Positions 38,506-49,943 of a DNA stretch of 64,000 nucleotides are shown piece after piece. The notes under the pieces were generated by a model, which searched no databases, was not told where the DNA came from, and saw only the letters and a program-made list of their open reading frames with translations. Both the position numbers and the translations under genes were made by a program. Origin of the DNA: Marisa cornuarietis (lineage: Eukaryota; Mollusca; Gastropoda; Architaenioglossa; Ampullariidae); contig SMMW01000145.1 in the NCBI GenBank assembly GCA_004794655.1, positions 874,501 to 938,500 on the forward strand. The letters are read 5' to 3'. Each line of letters opens with the position of its first letter. Position 1 is the stretch's first letter.

Positions 38506-39821
38506 CAGAGAGAGAGAGTGAGCAAGAGATGTGTAATTTTAAACACCATACTGACTTTCTGCAGCTGCAGATCCCCTGCAATAGCCTCCTTTAGCAAGTG
38601 CTCGTGGAGATTAGGTAAGGCCACGATCTTGATGATGCGAAGTCCAGGTGCAACATCCGACACAACACGTGACAGCCAGCCCCCAGCTGCGTCCAGCTGC
38701 ACCACAACATCGTGCAGAACACACCTGACGTCGTGCACCACCTCGACACGCGCCACGTCCGTCAGCTGCACGCCGTTGGTCCGCGACCCTCGCCTCTGCT
38801 GCACGACATCGCCAACCACTCTGACATCGCAGACGACAAGTCCAAGGTGCCGATGGATGAGAAGCACGTCAAAGTCTCCGTCCCAAAAAGGGCAAGGACG
38901 ATTGTCAGCCACCCTGGGTTGATGAGCTCCTACAACCTCGCGATTAATAGGAGTGACAACGACCACAGTATCCTGGTTCAGCTGAAAGACTTTCCACAGG
39001 CACAGCAACACTCGATGGACAGTTGTCTTGAGGGGTGGGTGACTGTTCTGACTGTTCTGCGTCTTCAACCCCGACGTGTTTGTCCCCGGGACATGCGCAG
39101 TGGGCCTGGAATCCCGTGGTTTGGAAGAAGTTTCTCTCGTGCAGGCTAAAGCTTGGATGTTGCGCTGGCCGTTGTGAACGATCCCCTCCGGCCAGACATA
39201 TGACTGGGATTCCAGATGGAGGAAAGTCTGCAGCATCCAACTTAACCAAAACGCCTCCAGCTTTGCCGGAAAGAGGCTCTGTGAAAATAAAATTTTTACC
39301 GATGAAAATAGACCAAACACATTTGGTTGACACAATACAGTAACAACAAAATACAATAATAATGAAAGAATACAGTGTATAAATAATAACAAAAAAGGGA
39401 TAAAAATAATAAAAAAACAATACAGGGTACAAAATATAACAAAAGAGTAAGGGTATAAGTGCTAAAAAAGGACACAGTGTAAGTAATAACAAAACAATAC
39501 AGTGTATAAATATTTATATGTAAATATACAGCACGTGGTGTTGAACAAAAAAGCGCACGAGGGGCATTGTTCTGTCTCTGAGTCACCACAGAAAGTTTGC
39601 TTACTTGTCAGTCTTGTGGTCTTATTAACTTAGGGCATTGAAAAAAACAGGGGGAAGGAGGACAAAGGAAAGATAAGATGATTATGATCACGTGACTTGA
39701 GAGGACTCTTATTCATGCACCAGGATGTCATTACTGTTTGTATTTGTAATTGTGCCCTAAGAGCATGCTCCTTACAAATGTGAGTATGCGCTATACACAT
39801 CTTTCATTTATTATTATTATT

Positions 39822-39894
<73 letters not shown>

Positions 39895-42272
39895 TATTAT
39901 TATTCAGATCACGTGCGACAGTTTCAAAAAGCAAACCATCTCGCTTATTTGTCTAAATAAGGTCTACTTGTTAGAAACTGTCAACACCATTGTTCAAAAC
40001 CTTGTGGCCGCCTTCACATACTCAGCATCAGTCCATTATTATTTTACCTACCTTAATTAACTCAGCCGCTCCTCCCCATATCATACACTTGAAAAAATAC
40101 ACAGCCATATCGGATGGCTTACCTACATCTCCGATATTCCACAAATATTTTGGTTTTCCTAGAACACACCTGACACATCATAAACATACATGACATTCCA
40201 CAGACATACACCATACCTGGCAGTCCGTAGACATACCTGGCTTTGCATTTTTACCTTGATGGGTAGATCATGGGTCTGGTTTTGGGAGATAACATCTGAG
40301 GTTGAGACACTTCCACAACCTTCTTTGTCCGGGGGGTCAGTAGCACCTGAAGTATGTTCAATATTACAATTGAGGATATTATTATTGCTAAATCATACAC
40401 AATCAATCAAAATCCCACATTTTAGGTTTCAAAATCTTTTCTATAAATATCTCATGGTCTCTCTCTCTCTCTCTCGCTTTCATTTAAAGCGGCGATAAAA
40501 CTATTTAAAAAAAGCCTGCTCCTTTGAGTCAGTGAGCTGTGTTTTAAAGTTTATGTTTTGCAAACGAAGCAGCAGCCTCATTTTAAGTAAACAGACGAGT
40601 TTAATGTATAAATGTCTGGAGAATGTTTTAAGCAAAGTTAAATTTATAGAGAGTCGAAGTATGTGCAATTACTCTGTCGAGGGTGACAGTAAACTCACAT
40701 ACCTTCCTCGAGTTTGTTCCTGGTGAGGTTGAAAACATCATGTGTTAGTTGTGATTGGTTCCCATTTAGGCTCCCGGATCCACCAGACGAAATATTTTCC
40801 TTTTCTCCATTAAACTTGAAAAAAACCACAGCAATGTTTGATTTGTGTTTTTGTTCTGGTTGAATGTTTATACAAGTGTTCAAATATACAGGCAGAACTA
40901 ATTCAGGTCCGTTATTTGTAAAACAGAACACAGGTTGTCTACTCCTTGAGCTGCTCCTGTCATCGACCGACGACTTATCGTCTGTATCCTCTTCTTTTTC
41001 CTCTTGCTGTGACTCACTAATTACCTTTTTATACTCTCTTTTTCCTTTGTGTTTTTAACAATATTTTCTTTCGTCTTCCTTCTTTGTTTCACTTTTCTTA
41101 CTTCTTATAAATTTTATTTTTAATTTTTCTATGAATCTTCTTTTCTCTTCCTACTTATTTCTTGTCTAGTCTCCAGCTTGCTTTATCTAACACATACATG
41201 TTCTTACGTAAACACGGATACATACAAGTTCTCATATAGATAAGAGAACCAGGCTGACAAGGATACACAGCAACTCTACTGATTAACACAACTACACACG
41301 CACAGCTACACACGTACATACAAAATATATATACACACACCCGCATACATATGGGTAGGTGCATACGTATTTTGTGTGAATGTGTATTTTCTGAAGTGAC
41401 GAGGGACTTCTAAAACTTTAGATATAAGGTGAAATTTAAAAAAAGAAACAAAGGAAGACATGAAGGTAGGACCATTCAGATGACATGGTGATGAACATTA
41501 CCTTGTTGCAATGATGCTCCTTGCCAAAAGAAACACCCCGCGGAGTGTGTTGACCAGACATTTGCACTGGTAGGAGCAACATGTAATATTTTTACCTTCC
41601 ACTCACTGATTATAATTGTTCTCTTGCATCTAATTAGTTTAGCGAAGCTCAGCCATCTAATCAAGGAGCTAGGTCAATGAAGCATGCAACCAACCAGTCG
41701 AAATACTCGATCCATAAACATGGGCTATGTTAATGATACATATATTTGCATAAATCTACATATAATTAAATACACGTTCGTATTATCAGTATCACTGATA
41801 CAGGAAGTCAAAGGGATTAAAATTATCATTTTAAATGATGAGCAATTATTTTCAATCCGCAAAGATCGCATAAAAGATTTATTGATTGAATCCCATTGCT
41901 TGTTTTGGTAAACTTCCTTTGGTCACTGTTTTATGTCAGTTGACGTCGTATTATCATCACATCGTCATTTTCCTCGTCATCGTTCACCTCCCTATCCCCC
42001 AAAATGTCCATTTTCACTTAGCTCCCCTGTCTGTCTACATGTCTACCTGTCTGCTTGTCAACCCTGTCGTACCTTCCATTCTGTCTACTGATTACTTACC
42101 AACCTCAACCTCCAACCATCCGCTTGTTCACATTTATGTCTGTCTGTCTGAGTCACATACACATTCTACTATTATATATCAACACAAATTAGACATCACA
42201 ACCAAGCTAAAAGGAAGGATAAAATAAAATCCTTACCGGCCTCCAGTGCTCGAGGGAGGATCTGTTCGACAT
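34158..42272 (-). CDS. Gene D: divergent member without KH, degenerate nuclease, SF1 helicase-like, 8 exons, about 868 aa
   Basis: The five 3' exons are clear: 39278-38556 (nuclease-like), 37893-37691, 37015-36542 (P-loop), 35448-35048, 34723-34158. Upstream, three short exons fit in phase: 42272-42237 (starting MSNRSSLEHWRP), 40814-40703 and 40346-40255; the total is 2607 nt. They encode no KH domain and the second and third look disordered. They rest only on splice sites and phase, so the N-terminus is less certain. The nuclease core reads GDFDVLLIH then CDVR where relatives have CEVK or CEIK, so the catalytic E and K are D and R. The stretch before it is poorly conserved. Walker A (GPPGTGKT), Walker B (VVVDEAGPD), HDGQGH with CFGCG and YHRLYAMSRC are kept. 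The C-terminal exon has an extra Ser/Thr/Ala-rich lead of about 60 residues. This may be a motor-only paralogue (inference). Confidence 0.75.
35452..36281 (-). repeat. Minisatellite, about 22 copies of a 36-38-bp unit
   Basis: Unit AGGTTTATAACCTGTGAGTC followed by AGTGTGTACATGTGAGTC, with length variants lacking G or AA. It abuts the splice acceptor of the gene D exon starting at 35448. Confidence 0.95.
36390..36432. repeat. (GT)n microsatellite
   Basis: About 42 bp of GT repeats between the 37-bp array and the P-loop exon of gene D. Confidence 0.95.
38040..38112. repeat. (CA)n plus (CAC)n microsatellite
   Basis: About 50 bp of CA repeats running into CAC triplets at the 3' border of a LINE fragment in gene D. 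Confidence 0.9.
38113..38445 (-). mobile_element. LINE reverse transcriptase fragment
   Basis: Minus-strand pieces in two frames: LQLNDSKTKETIVDFLRR, then LKGEAIEQANHLRFLAF and IMAQQDLYCLRQMKKIG. These correspond to the segment after the FADD motif of LINE reverse transcriptases. It is frame-broken and sits in the intron after the nuclease exon of gene D. Confidence 0.75.
38471..38503. repeat. (GT)n microsatellite
   Basis: Short GT tract close to the donor of the gene D nuclease exon. Confidence 0.9.
39750..39882 (+). mobile_element. LINE 3' tail with (TTA)n and (GT)n
   Basis: The block CCCTAAGAGCATGCTCC then GAGTATGCGCTATACACATC and (TTA)n matches the tail at 58390-58470. A (GT)n tract of about 55 bp follows. 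It lies in an intron of gene D. Confidence 0.7.
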
Positions 42273-42399
42273 AAAGGTCAGAGGCGATGTCTTACCCTCT
42301 ACAGTCAGCTTCGCTCGCAAGTTGACTACACGATGCGATTCACTGCCCAATAATGTCAGCCTGATTGACATCCGCCATGAATAAGGCTATTCACTGATT

Positions 42400-42409
42400 C
42401 TATTTATAG
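42400..42409 (-). promoter_or_regulatory. TATA box candidate for gene D
   Basis: CTATAAATAG on the minus strand, about 128 bp upstream of the proposed gene D start codon. It fits a TATA promoter with a short 5' UTR and mildly supports the proposed first exon. Confidence 0.45.
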
Positions 42410-43335
42410 TCAGCGGGTAAACTCCGAAACTGTTTACCACACGGCGTGCCTAAGGGGTAGCCGCACTCGATCCCCCTCTTGCCTCTGTGTCCTGTTTCTC
42501 AGAAACCCGCGAGAACCCATAGGGTTCAGGAACGGGGCCGGACTGTATTTATTTCTTCAGATCGCTGCACACTGGCGGCCTTCACTAGTGCAGCTGTCGT
42601 CTTGTTTTTAATTTTCGTTTTCGGGAAAAGTGCATCATAGAAGTAAACAGAAGTTTCTACAAGCGGGTATTTTTCTTAAAAGTTTTTAGGGGTGATTGTC
42701 AGTTCACGAAAGAAGGTTACAGAATATTAAAGAGGACAATAAAATGCACTGTACATGTCTGAATCATCATCCCAATAATTGCATGCTGCAATCTTCTGTA
42801 TTGTTGGTGGGTTTGCTTTGCGGGTTAATTGGATATCACGAGGTACATCGGCGAACTGTGGTTTGCGATGCTATTTTTAGTTCTTATCTCGCTATGAATG
42901 ATGGGCTGTGGTGTACAAGTGAGCTTGTGTGTGGGGGGGGAGCAGTTTGCTTATAAAACACGACCCAGTAGATGAACTTTATTTCTCTGACCCTTATAGC
43001 CAGACGTAAGCAACTCTTTTCACACTCATCATTCCCTCCACAGTTCTTTCCCTTACCTATTTATCTCCCCTACCACCGTTGCCGCCACACTGCTCACCTG
43101 AGACACAGTGACAACAACTGCTTAACACTGAGGATTAAATGGTGATGTCAAATACCTAACCCTAACATATCACATGCAGTCTCTCAGATATTTTAATAAA
43201 GAGACACAATGAGACAAGCCAGTATTAATTCACCTCATCTTCAATCTTAAATGTTGAATGTCTCCTGTAAATATCAAGCTTTTTATTTCCTTCTGCAGTG
43301 AGATAATCAATAATACTGTAATGTATTAAGGTCTG

Positions 43336-43350
43336 TGTGTGTGTGTGTGT

Positions 43351-43414
<64 letters not shown>
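43336..43414. repeat. (GT)n microsatellite
   Basis: About 79 bp of GT repeats with two GC interruptions. Confidence 0.95.
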
Positions 43415-43418
<4 letters not shown>

Positions 43419-44677
43419 CTTCCTGCAGTAAGTTTTCACTTCTGGAAAAATATTTTTCTTTACGCGTGGAATTTATATGTGATTTTCTTCTCTTAGGCTT
43501 AAGTACGTAGGAATGTGGAGATATTTTTAAGTTAATTTCTTGGTATTGTCATAGTATTATGCATTGAATCGTGTAATTTGATTTGGTTTTCTTTCCTACC
43601 ATAGACCAGCATATATTCTTTACAACTGACCGTTTAAAATATTGCTTAGCTTAGCTAGGGAGTAGAGTGGCATATCGTGGAAACAGAAGTAGCTTGAAAT
43701 AAAATCGTCTTCCTTGGCTTCTAGGAAAGGATATGTGACTAATTACTTACTGATGTAGGTCCTCAAGTTATCAGTGCACGCTGTTGTTCAGTATCTTGTT
43801 GGATCATTATTATCCCTTCAAGAATCATTAACAAATCCCGTTAATATGAATGATACGGTGGTCTACCTCTTGCACCTAGTCTTCCTATGCACCTTCATTG
43901 TGTAAACTGAATCTTTGATTATTATAGTGAAAATAACTATATACATCAGAGGGAACCTTCAAATTACCTATAACAAGCAGGCATTTTTAAAAATGTCTTT
44001 AATTCTGTATGCCGATAGGTCATGTACATCATTGATAAAACACGACAAACAAGACCTTACAGCCACAATAATTATTCCATACTCATTTAAGCGAAACGAA
44101 AAATTAGTCACTAAATACACGTCCAATAAATTATCCTCTATGCATTGTCATCCTGTATCTGAAAGAATCTGCTGTAAAATTTAAAAATAAAACTCATCGA
44201 ACACAAAATTATCTCATGCCCCAATATTCAGCATTATCCATCAGCAAACATCAATAACCACTAAAAATTAACATACTAGTATGCATCGTGAGATAGTAAA
44301 GCAACACTCCAGTTTAATAACTAAACATACATGTACACCCATCTAGCTGTAACCCATGGATTCCCATGTTATTCTGTAAAATAATTCGTAATGCTGTCAG
44401 TAAGACACGGTCAACCCCAAATTTGCCATGCCCCCTAAATGCAAACAATAATAATTCACACTGCAATGTGTTCAGAACAGACTCATCAATAAAAATATCA
44501 TGTTAATAAAACACACCCACCTACTACTAATGTTTATCACCACCATAACAATTCCAGCGAAGCGAAACCTTCCTTTGGTTTCACAACATTCTCTTCCACA
44601 TCCACCCTAGATTTCCCAAAATGGCAGGAGAGGAAGATTAAAGTTTCATAGCGGCCTCATCAAAACTCTTCAAAAGC

Positions 44678-47600
44678 TCAAATCTGTTCACCTGGTGAAG
44701 GTGGCAAGACCAGCACAAGCTGTGCCATGCATCGAGAGAGCGGGTAGAGTCTGTTGTACTTATCGGCGTCATGGTAGTCATCTCGAACACAGACCACCAC
44801 CTTCCTCTCGATACCTCGAGCTACGTTGCCATAGGACACCCACACTACGTCACTACGGGCAGTGGCTACGTCCTCCATGTCCTCTTTGCTTTTCATGACT
44901 TTTACAGGAATGTCGGCACTCCTCAGTCCCGCCACCACACCTGAATTGTTGTCCACGTGACCGACACACAGCAGCAGGACGTCTCTGAACTGCAGGGCAG
45001 GAGGGTGAGCCACACAACTGGCAGAAGCCGGTGCAACGGCAGCTAGAGCCTCTGTGAACAAAAGACAAAAGAAGATTATGGATTATTAACTGCTACAAGG
45101 ATGTGGTTGTAGTGGCTATGTGGTGGTGCTAGTAATGGTTATGGATGCTCAGATTATATAATTACTTTACTGAATCTTTCTTTTTTGCTTTATATTTTTG
45201 TATAGACGTTATTTCTATTCTTTCTTTGGTCTTAGCGAGAAAAGAAACAGACGTGAAAAAGCTGGTACTTTCTAAAATATGGTCAAATATTTCAGGTTTA
45301 CGAAAAGGTAATCAAGAAGACATCAGTGACCAATAGGACAAGAGGAAGGAAGCTTCTCCAAAGTCTTTTCAATGATCCCAAATAAATCCTTACAGAAATT
45401 AACTGTAAAGACAGCAAATACAATCAGCAATGGTGGATCTTATTGTGTACTTGATTAGGAACTGACATTAGAATTAAATCTAAAGGTGAATCCTATTAAA
45501 CTGAAATCAAAGTTAATGAAAAGAATAATTATTATGCTCACCGCAAGGACTGCTGTTATCGTCTGTTTGTCCAACACCAAGACTCCTGATGAAGCTGCCA
45601 ACGTCCTTGCCGCACTGCACACAATTGCGAGGATGCTCTTCGCTGTGCGAGGGACCATGATGATACACAAGCTTCACGGGTGGACCGTGCGTGTGGTCGG
45701 GTACACCCCGCTCTGTGTAGGCAGGTACTTCACCACCCAGTTCCTCTGACAGTTCCACCTCTTTCACTACTGTAGGAGGGGAGCGGAGGGGTCGCGTGAA
45801 TGTTTCCACTTGCCAGTCGTTGGGCGGGGCAACACCGTGCTTACAGTTCGCTGCCCAAAAATGGAGGTCGGGAACTTCTTGAAGAAGGCGATGACAAAAT
45901 TTCCACAAATGCTGACTCCATACGGATGGGTAATCCTGATCAGGACTCCAACTGTCAAAATAATTCAAGGTATGTGGGTGAACGGCGATAGATAGATATA
46001 TTGAATGGTTGATTTGTTTAAGGAATTTAGAGATGGTTTTAGATGAAAGATCTGTATTTTACTATTTCTCTTCGCATAGTTAATGGTATCCTATTCTGTA
46101 CACAATTTTCATTTTAGAATTAATAATAACAAGATGCATTTCTGCTACACATGTATACCATGAATGACAGTCTTTACATAGCAGGAGAGACTACTCACAG
46201 ATCATCAGGCCCGACTTCATCAGCGATGACATACACTGACGTGCTGTCTTCTGCTGCCTTCTTCAGGTAATCAAAGGCTTGATCCGTTTCTTTTCCTCCT
46301 CTAAAATTAAAATGTATGAAATGAACCTTTCCCATTGGTTGTGAGGATTCGCCCTGATCGCTCAGCCACTGCTGCAGAAGGTGGTACAACATGCGGCACA
46401 CTATACGACTGTTTATCCACGTGCTTAGCACGTAGACGTCGTTGCCGCACTTTAGCCAGTGCATGGCTATCAGGACAAGTACCACTGTTTTGCCGGTACC
46501 AGGTGGACCTGCCAGGAAAACCCTGGGAGGTGACGAACTCAGCAGGTCGACTTGTTCTGGAAATAAAGTTATGAGGGCGTAACGCTTGCCTGTCTCTGAC
46601 ACGGCCTGTCCCAGGGTCTTGACACACAGGCGGGGCTCAGACAGACAGGGGACCTTCACCGATGTGGCTGGCCCACAGAACCTGATTTTGAAATAAAAGA
46701 TGAGACAGTTTTTGTTTTTCATTTACAAGTATCTCATATTTTACAATAATAAATGATGTATCAATGAAAGAGTATAAAAAGAAAAATTAAATAATGTGTC
46801 CCTACAAAATGACGATATTGTTGATTTTTCACTAAGTATAATTAGTTGTTTCGGATATCTGTAGTTGAGTGGGTATGGGAATGGCTGGCCACCACGAACA
46901 CAAAGGTGATTCAATGCATGGACTAACGAACTGATGAATGCATGTACCTGGCAACGAGAGTCTTATAAACATTTGAACTCATTAAGGGATCCACTCCAGA
47001 AGATATCACACACTGCTCCCACCATTCTTTAAGTCGCCACAAAGCGTTGTTTGTCAGGTCCCATGGAGTGTTGGGACTGAACAGTTGATCAGAACAAATG
47101 CAAACACCAGTGATGTCATCAGTGTTCAGGCAGCGATGTAGCTCCTGTAACGAAACTTTTAAAAATTAAAAAAAATTATAACCTTCCTTTTTTATCGAGT
47201 TAAAGATAGCTGGAGTTGCCCTTGTGGATAAATAAAGTTGTGTTGTATTGTATTAAAATGAACACGGCAGCAATTCGTGAAATTGAAATATTAGTGAGAC
47301 ATCTTGTCTCTCAGTCATTCAAATCAGTCAAGCAAAAAAAAATATTTTTGTAGTTTACCATTTTTATTCTTTCATTCTCACCTGTGCCAACTCTGGATCA
47401 GCGCTAATGACTTGTTGTACCTGACCTGAAGTGAGGTTAGGTAAAGCAATGGTCTTTGTAATACTGAGTCCGGGTGCAACATCAGACACCAGGTAGGACA
47501 ACATCGCCTCAGCTTTGTCCAGTTGTGACACAGACTTTCCTAGCTTTTCTCCTATCCTCGTAGAGTCGGACTCCGCCAGGCTAAAAGTTTGATGACTGAC

Positions 47601-49766
47601 ACCTAACGATTTTATTTCGCACACAATGATACCATAGTGTCGGTGAATGATAAGAAGATCAAAGCTTCCTTGTCTCCAGTTCCTTGGTAGAGAGTCCGGC
47701 AGGTTAGAAGGATGGGGAAGCAAAGCAGCGACTGACATATAGCAGGCCTCGCCCAGATAGTCGCTAAAATTCAGCTGACTGATGGCCATAAAAATTTCGT
47801 CTTTGTGTGTCTCAGTCATTTTCTGTAGACAAAACACAACACGTCCCACGGCTGCATCAATCGCCATGTCAGTCTCTTGCACAGGGGTAGTAGTAAGGGT
47901 GGGGTCCCTATGAGTGGTGGTCGGGGTTTCTTCAAGGACGTGAACATCTCCACTTGAAATTTTTCTTTTTCTCATCGGTACCCGGCTTATATGGACAGCA
48001 GGCACAAAATGGGCTTGTGATTCCAGATGAAGGTAGTTGTGTTCTACCCATTCTTTCCAGAAATCCTGGACTTTTTCGGCTAGAAGATTCTGTGAAACGA
48101 GAAGAAAAGAATCACTACTTAGCTACATCACAATACAATATTAGAAAAATTGACCAATGAACTGATCCTGTGAAACAGTTTAAGACACTTTGTAGGTGGG
48201 TTGCTTGCAAATAAAGTCTTTTTTTAAAATGCGTTTCAATCTTCTTCTTCAAACTGTCCAAAGAGTCAGACTTGCGGAGGACCAAAGAGAGAGTGTTGCA
48301 AGTGGTGTAGACCCTGGTGGGGGAATATGGAGCCAAAAGATATCAGATGCCTTTATTTCTTGTTGCTATCTTTTTCTACCGCAGATAAAACACGCAGCTG
48401 TACTACTAGCAGTTAGAAGATCAAGGGGCTTAAATGTGCCAACTCCATTTGTTTGCATCTTGCACTATGAGTTGAATTCCGTAGAGATGATTTACCTGAA
48501 GATATCTGATATTGGAACGAAACACTACAAAGGTATATAACCACTGCAAGACTAATTACATTCTTACTAAAATTTGCTAATAATTTGAGTAGATAGCAAC
48601 AGTAACAGAATTTGTTTTGCATTAGACGTATTAAAGAACAATAATTACAAAGACAGCAGATATGGTATTAAAGTGACAACAACAACCATAATGAACACAT
48701 TGTGATCTTTACTGTACACTGAGAATAAAAGATGGGGGATCTGCAGTTTGAATACCATGGCGACCGTTTCACATTTTCTAGCAACTGCCACTTAGGTAAA
48801 TTCAGCCGATCTGCGGAGGGTTTTGAAGTTACTGGTGTTGCATCAAAAGTATAACACGTGCTAGTCTTCTATTTTAAAAAGCCATGGATCTCTGTGAAAA
48901 GAACAAAACTCACATGGTTTTAGTTTAGAACACAAAAATGTTTGTCATTTGGCACTCATCATTACGATGCTCACCCTTATATTATTATCTCCTTTTTAAA
49001 AGCAATGATTATTCTGTGGTCAGTAACCCATGTCCATTGCTTAAAGTAAGTTTATTTAAACATATATATATATATATGTGTGTGTGTCTGTGTGTGTTTT
49101 TAATTTTAGGGCAATAAGCAGGTTTTTAATTTTAGGGCAATAAGCAGAAGTACTGGAATGGGGGGGGGATAAAATTCTCGCTGGTGACCACTTCACTAGA
49201 AGCAAAATGTCCGAAGTTCAGATCTCAGCTCGGGGCATAAAAATTTCACTCTGGAGTGTGACACTTATTTGAAGAGAGGATCATAATTTGTGCGGAATGG
49301 CTTAAGCGTTGGGACTTTTCACGGATACTTACTTGAGTACCTGCTTTGTCATATATCAGCTTCACTGCCTTCATGATTTGAGGACGAGTCCCGTGGATAA
49401 CAAATATCCTCCAGTTAGTAGAAAGTGACTGACGATCGTCCTTTCGAACACGGGCTCCAGACAATTCTTCAATTTCTCGTATAGACTGTCCTTCTGAAAC
49501 CGAATTCCACTGATACCATCAGCTTAAAAGCATATAACATTAAGTTTCTCTATATAAACAATGATTTCTTGTCAGCGAGATAGCTGATTGAAACCTCAGA
49601 CAGCGGAAGAAAGGACTAAACACTGGTCACTCTTACTTCTCCCGATGACCAGGCCGCAAGCAGATGCAGGTACCGCGCACCGACATTCTTCTGGTGGACC
49701 TCTTTGACGTCCGTGGTGTCCGGAGCCATGACGACCAGAGTGTCCGGCTGAGTCAGTCACACTCAT
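44678..49766 (-). CDS. Gene E: KH / nuclease / SF1 helicase-like protein, 7 exons, about 820 aa
   Basis: Exons: 49766-49637, 49493-49333, 48089-47382, 47144-46948, 46681-46199, 45951-45542, 45051-44678; the sum is 2463 nt. Domains by residue: KH about 30-97 (loop G-R-K-G, then QSIREIEELSGARV); nuclease about 98-333 with FDLLIIH near 239 and CEIK near 255; linker about 334-398; P-loop region about 399-560 with GPPGTGKT near 456 and VIADEVGPDD near 553; RSPPTVVKEV and H-x4-H-x7-C-x2-C (YHHGPSH, CVQCG) between 561 and 696; and RGIERKVVVCV with YNRLYPLSRC in the last exon. All expected catalytic residues are present, making it the clearest reference copy. Genes F and G are near duplicates. The poly(A) signal used at the matching place in F and G reads GATAAA here. 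Confidence 0.9.
49178..49262 (+). mobile_element. tRNA-derived SINE fragment in gene E intron
   Basis: CTCGCTGGTGACCACTTCAC, then GTTCAGATCTCAGCTCGGGG resembling a B box. An orthologous copy lies in the same intron of gene F. Confidence 0.45.
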
Positions 49767-49932
49767 CCTCCGCACAACTGCACCAAAAGGTTGAGAGATC
49801 AACAACATAAGGTAATGCTGACAAGGATGATCAATTGTGCATTTGACATGTGATTTGATGATGGGTGACTATTTTTTTTTAATTATCGAGGCATTTGGCT
49901 ACCGAACTATTGTTGGCCGCCATTTTGTCCTG

Positions 49933-49943
49933 ACCTTATAACC
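49933..49943 (-). promoter_or_regulatory. Possible core promoter of gene E
   Basis: Minus-strand GGTTATAAGG, a TATA-like string about 170 bp upstream of the start codon, within a block kept upstream of gene F, where the matching string is ATCATAAGG. Weak. Confidence 0.3.

Larger units (their letters stand above)
42273..44677. other. Spacer between genes D and E
   Basis: Presumed promoter of D, a palindrome GAACCCATAGGGTTC near 42512-42526, and (GT)n at about 43336-43414. From about 44024 it becomes the 3' flank that is duplicated beside F and, in part, G. No gene was recognised. Confidence 0.55.

Noticed and set aside
43915..44184. 89-codon plus-strand frame beside gene E
   Set aside because: The homologous flank of gene F does not keep the frame, so it is not coding.
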